A stretch of 64,000 bases of DNA from Schoenoplectus triqueter (Eukaryota > Streptophyta > Magnoliopsida > Poales > Cyperaceae), in contig CAXKVV010000277.1 in NCBI GenBank assembly GCA_964058805.1, positions 246,376-310,375 of the forward strand, given 5' to 3'. Below are positions 61,069-64,000 of this stretch, piece by piece (position 1 is the stretch's first letter; each line of letters opens with the position of its first letter). The notes below the pieces were generated by a model. The model had not been told where the DNA came from and did no database searches. It saw only the letters and a list, made by a program, of their open reading frames with translations. Made by a program: the position numbers and the translations under genes.

Positions 61069-61524
61069 TAGGGGTGTCAATTATTGACCCGACCCGACGG
61101 GTTAATCCGATCCGACCCGAATCTAATCCAATCCGATATGATTCAAAAATAAATGGGTCAGGTATGAGTTTGATTTTTTTACCCGAATTGGGTCGGGTCG
61201 GGTTCGGGTCAACCCGACCCGACCCGATTTATTATATTTTTTCAAGTAATTTTATGATTTAGTACTAATTAAAGCTTAAATATATACTAATTAAGATTAA
61301 TTATAAATTAACTAATATTTTATTGCTTAAAATTATATAAAAATAATTAATAAATATTCAATTATTTTACACGGGTCGGGTCGGGTCGGGTCGACTCGTG
61401 ACCCAACGGGTCGAGTATGGGTCAAGATTTTTTGACTCGAATTTAATCGGGTCGGGTCAAAAATAATAATAAAATAATGTGACCCGACCCGAACCCGACC
61501 CGACCCGACCCATTGACACCCCTA
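61069..61524. mobile_element. TAGGGGTGTCAAT hAT-type MITE, copy 3 (456 bp)
   Basis: Ends TAGGGGTGTCAATTATTGAC and ...CCCATTGACACCCCTA. Near-matching 8-mers CCCATGAG (61059-61066, with two extra T before the element) and CCCATGAC (61525-61532). Dense CGACCCGACC and GGGTCGGGTC arrays lie at both sides and the shared AT-rich block is inverted relative to copies 1 and 2. Confidence 0.75.
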
Positions 61525-61936
61525 CCCATGACCCTTCCAAAACCCCGTGCGTCTTTGTCTCTGTAAAAAATATCGAACACGTGGCTCAGCTTGGGTTCCT
61601 TTGGGTTCGACTCAGGCTTGAGCTAATCTGACTCGATAGTTAAATGAGTTGAGTTTCAGTTGGGTTGTCTTGACTCGAACAATAATAGTTTATATATTTT
61701 TCTACTAAATCCTAATTTAATAATTCATATCTTATTATCTCTTATCATCTCACCATCTCAGCAGCTTAACTTCTCATACTCGCTTGTGACTCAGCTTATA
61801 TATCTAACTCGATAGGTTTTTTTGTTGGTTCATATTTTCACATTAATGCAGCAAAAATATCATTAAAAATATAGTTTGTTTATATATCAATTTTGTACTA
61901 ACTCATGTATCATTCTTGTAGATATCTAAACTTTAG

Positions 61937-62872
61937 GTCCGTTTGGCAAATCAAGGAATAACTTTGGAATAATGGTAATTTTAGAATAATGATAGAATAG
62001 TATCTTTTTGGAAGAGTGGTAGAAGAGTGATATTTTTGACTATTCGGAAGAACAAAAATATTGTTTGGCAGTTGTTAATCAGAATAGTTAAAATATGAAT
62101 AATTATGATAGTAATAATGATGATGATGATAAAATAATAGTAAAATAATAATAATTATTATAGTAACAATAATAATATAATAATAATATTTTTTTTAATA
62201 ATAATCATAATAATTAATAATATTCATACTTATAATCATTATAATATAATAAAAATAAAAATATAAACATAATATATTAATATAATAATAAAAAATATAA
62301 TTACAATAATAATAATAATATAATAATAAATAATTTTAATTTTAATAATAAAATCATAATATAAAAAATATAATACAACATATTCAAATAATAATCATAA
62401 TCATAAACATGATAATAATAATTTTAGTCATAATCATAATAATTTAATAATTTAATAATATAATAATATAATAATATAATAAAAAAAATTATAGTCATAA
62501 TTATAGTCATAATTATAATCATAATAATATAATAATAATAATTATCATCATAATATAATAATATAATAATAATAAATAATAATAAATAATAATAAATAAT
62601 AATAAATAATAATAATAATAATAATATAATAATATAATAATAATATATCATAATCATAATCATAATATAATAATATAATATAATATAATCAAACAATAAT
62701 CACTATTCAGATGAGAGCTAATCCGGTATTCCACCTATAAGTTGGTATACCGGATTAACACTCTTCTGCCCTCTTCTACTTAGTCCAAAATTCATTTGGC
62801 AAATTAATTCATCGGAATAGTAATTCTATTCTTATTTTTTGCTATTCAATGGAGTGCCAAACAAACCCTTTG
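61937..62872. mobile_element. GGTCCGTTTGGCA-ended element filled by a (TAA)n array
   Basis: The left end GGTCCGTTTGGCAAAT and the right end GGAGTGCCAAACAAACCC are inverted matches. Between subterminal GGAATAATGG / GGAATAGTAATTCTATTC words lies a run of more than 500 bases of TAA/TAATA units (about 62095-62695). The terminus type resembles the element at 27593-27930. The TSD was not established. Confidence 0.6.
62095..62695. repeat. Long degenerate (TAA)n / (ATAATA)n microsatellite
   Basis: Nearly all bases are A or T in trinucleotide ATA/TAA periodicity with occasional ATCATAATC interruptions. The Tyr/Ile-rich minus-strand frame (62424-62696) is an artefact. Confidence 0.9.
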
Positions 62873-63085
62873 TAATTTATAGATATACTAAATATAAATA
62901 TCAAACCGAGTCAACATAGATGCATTAGCTCGTGAGCTAGCTTGAATAGTAACAAGTTGAGCTTGAGCTAGACTTTTCAACTCGGAGCATTTCACGAGTT
63001 TGACTCGACTCACTTTGAATTTTCTTGAACTGAATTTGAGCTAAACTCAGCTCGCTCAACTTTGACTCGTTTGCAGTGCTATTTG

Positions 63086-64000
63086 TATGACAGTTTCAAG
63101 CCCCTCAATTATATTTTATAAATAGTTAGAAATATCAACATCCGTTGAATATTGTCAAAAAGAAACATGAAAACTTCAAACATACCCCATTTTTAGTGAA
63201 AAAACTCAAACATAATCTTGCTCAAGTAGAAACTTTTTATACGAACTCTCTCGTATTCTTGAATCAAAATTTGGACTCAATATGGTTATTGCAATGGGTT
63301 GAAATTCTTTTAGTTGACCCATATGTAATCCAACAGGTTAAATGAGTTATCACTTTGATTGAATAATTTATTGTTTCCATTTCATTACTTTTATTTAGTA
63401 TTGAACTATTGACGTTACAATCAAGATGGAAAATTATGAATAAAATAAAGATAATCCAATAATAGATATGAATAATGAATTAAAATTAAATATATGTTAG
63501 ATCTCAAGAAATGCATTGAGATTTTGTTTAAGTTAAAAACATAGATAACTGTCTGAACTCGGATACAAATATAAGGAATTCCTTGTACTTTTTCCTTAAA
63601 CTTTTTTTTAATCAAAAGTTGGATACAATGTTATGAACATCTATCCTCTACATTTTTAAAAGACAATTAAGAATTTTGAATAGTCTTTTTGTATGAAATG
63701 TCGTTTATTTGTTTGTTTCAAACATAAAATTTGATTAAGTTTTTTTTTATTTATTTTAATGATGAGGTCTAGCCCTCAAATTTATTTTATTGATAATGTT
63801 TAACACCAGGGGTGTTAGTCTTAGTTTTAAATGTAAATACAATAAAGTGATTGAAGAAAGTAAAATACAAAAAATAAAATAAGAAAAATTGAGATATTCG
63901 GCCGGTTTGAATTTTAAGTAGTTTCTTAAAAGGAAGGTTTCACATGCTCCATTTTCTATACTGCTGTTTGATCTACAACAGATTTTTTTTTTTTTTTAGT
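63086..64000. other. Intergenic, right window edge
   Basis: AT-rich; no supported gene. The final bases are a T run. Confidence 0.4.

Larger units (their letters stand above)
61590..63085. mobile_element. GACTCG/GAGCTC-rich hAT-like MITE remnant, interrupted
   Basis: The left part (61580-61800) has CTCAGCTTGGGTTC, CTGACTCGATAG and ACTCGAACA words. The right part (62935-63085) has GCTCGTGAGCTAGC, ACTCGACTCAC and ends GACTCGTTTGCAGTGCTA, read in reverse a TAGCACTGCAAACGAGTC-type hAT terminus. The element at 61937-62872 lies between. The left end is not fixed. Confidence 0.4.

Noticed and set aside
62424..62696. 90-codon Tyr/Ile-rich frame
   Set aside because: Translation of the (TAA)n array.
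1..64000. tRNA or rRNA genes
   Set aside because: No cloverleaf with intact GGTTCRANYCC arm and acceptor pairing was found by eye; a tRNAscan run would be decisive.

Overview
This window looks like nuclear DNA from a eudicot plant. It is strongly AT-rich, its one multi-exon gene uses GT-AG introns, and its recognisable genes are plant-specific (a SAUR auxin-response protein, a CID-type PABP-interacting RNA-binding protein, a small MGNC protein). Most of the rest is retrotransposon debris and short inverted-repeat elements (MITEs). I see no prokaryotic, viral or organellar features and cannot name the species.

Layout. 1-156 (minus) is the start of an ORF that runs off the left edge. 1510-1833 (minus) is an intact single-exon SAUR gene. 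2-13 kb is gene-poor with several MITEs. 13.4-23.3 kb is a decayed Ty1/copia element on the minus strand, split by a 5.2-kb TG...CA insertion (17149-22336) with a near-perfect 5-bp target duplication. 24.4-28.5 kb is a decayed Ty3/gypsy element, also on the minus strand, with no visible integrase. 30632-37203 (plus) is a complete ten-exon CID gene encoding 308 residues. 38.5-44.7 kb is a dense MITE cluster around a small gene at 40476-40727 (plus). 46.2-47.7 kb is the 3' part of a SIRE-like copia element. 48-64 kb is intergenic, with more MITEs and a large (TAA)n tract at 62.1-62.7 kb.

The most notable signal is a set of Mutator-type non-autonomous elements recognised by 9-bp target-site duplications (TSDs). 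Family A (three copies: 8811-9432, 33565-33938, 54096-54468) has long AT-rich inverted termini and a GC-rich core built from repeated palindromes with a CACTG-N-CAGTG centre and GCGC arms. All three copies keep perfect 9-bp TSDs, and one lies in intron 2 of the CID gene. Family B (6965-7334, 8793-9777, 57563-57931) is about 370 bp with GGGAAG-type ends; two TSDs are perfect and one matches 8 of 9. A family A copy sits inside a family B copy, which orders the insertions. A separate 159-bp GC-rich foldback (41410-41568) also has a perfect 9-bp TSD. These come from direct base comparison by eye; family names and mechanisms are inference.

The three clear genes are functionally unrelated (auxin response, mRNA/PABP biology, a putative membrane-anchored small protein) and show no operon-like organisation, as expected for a plant.
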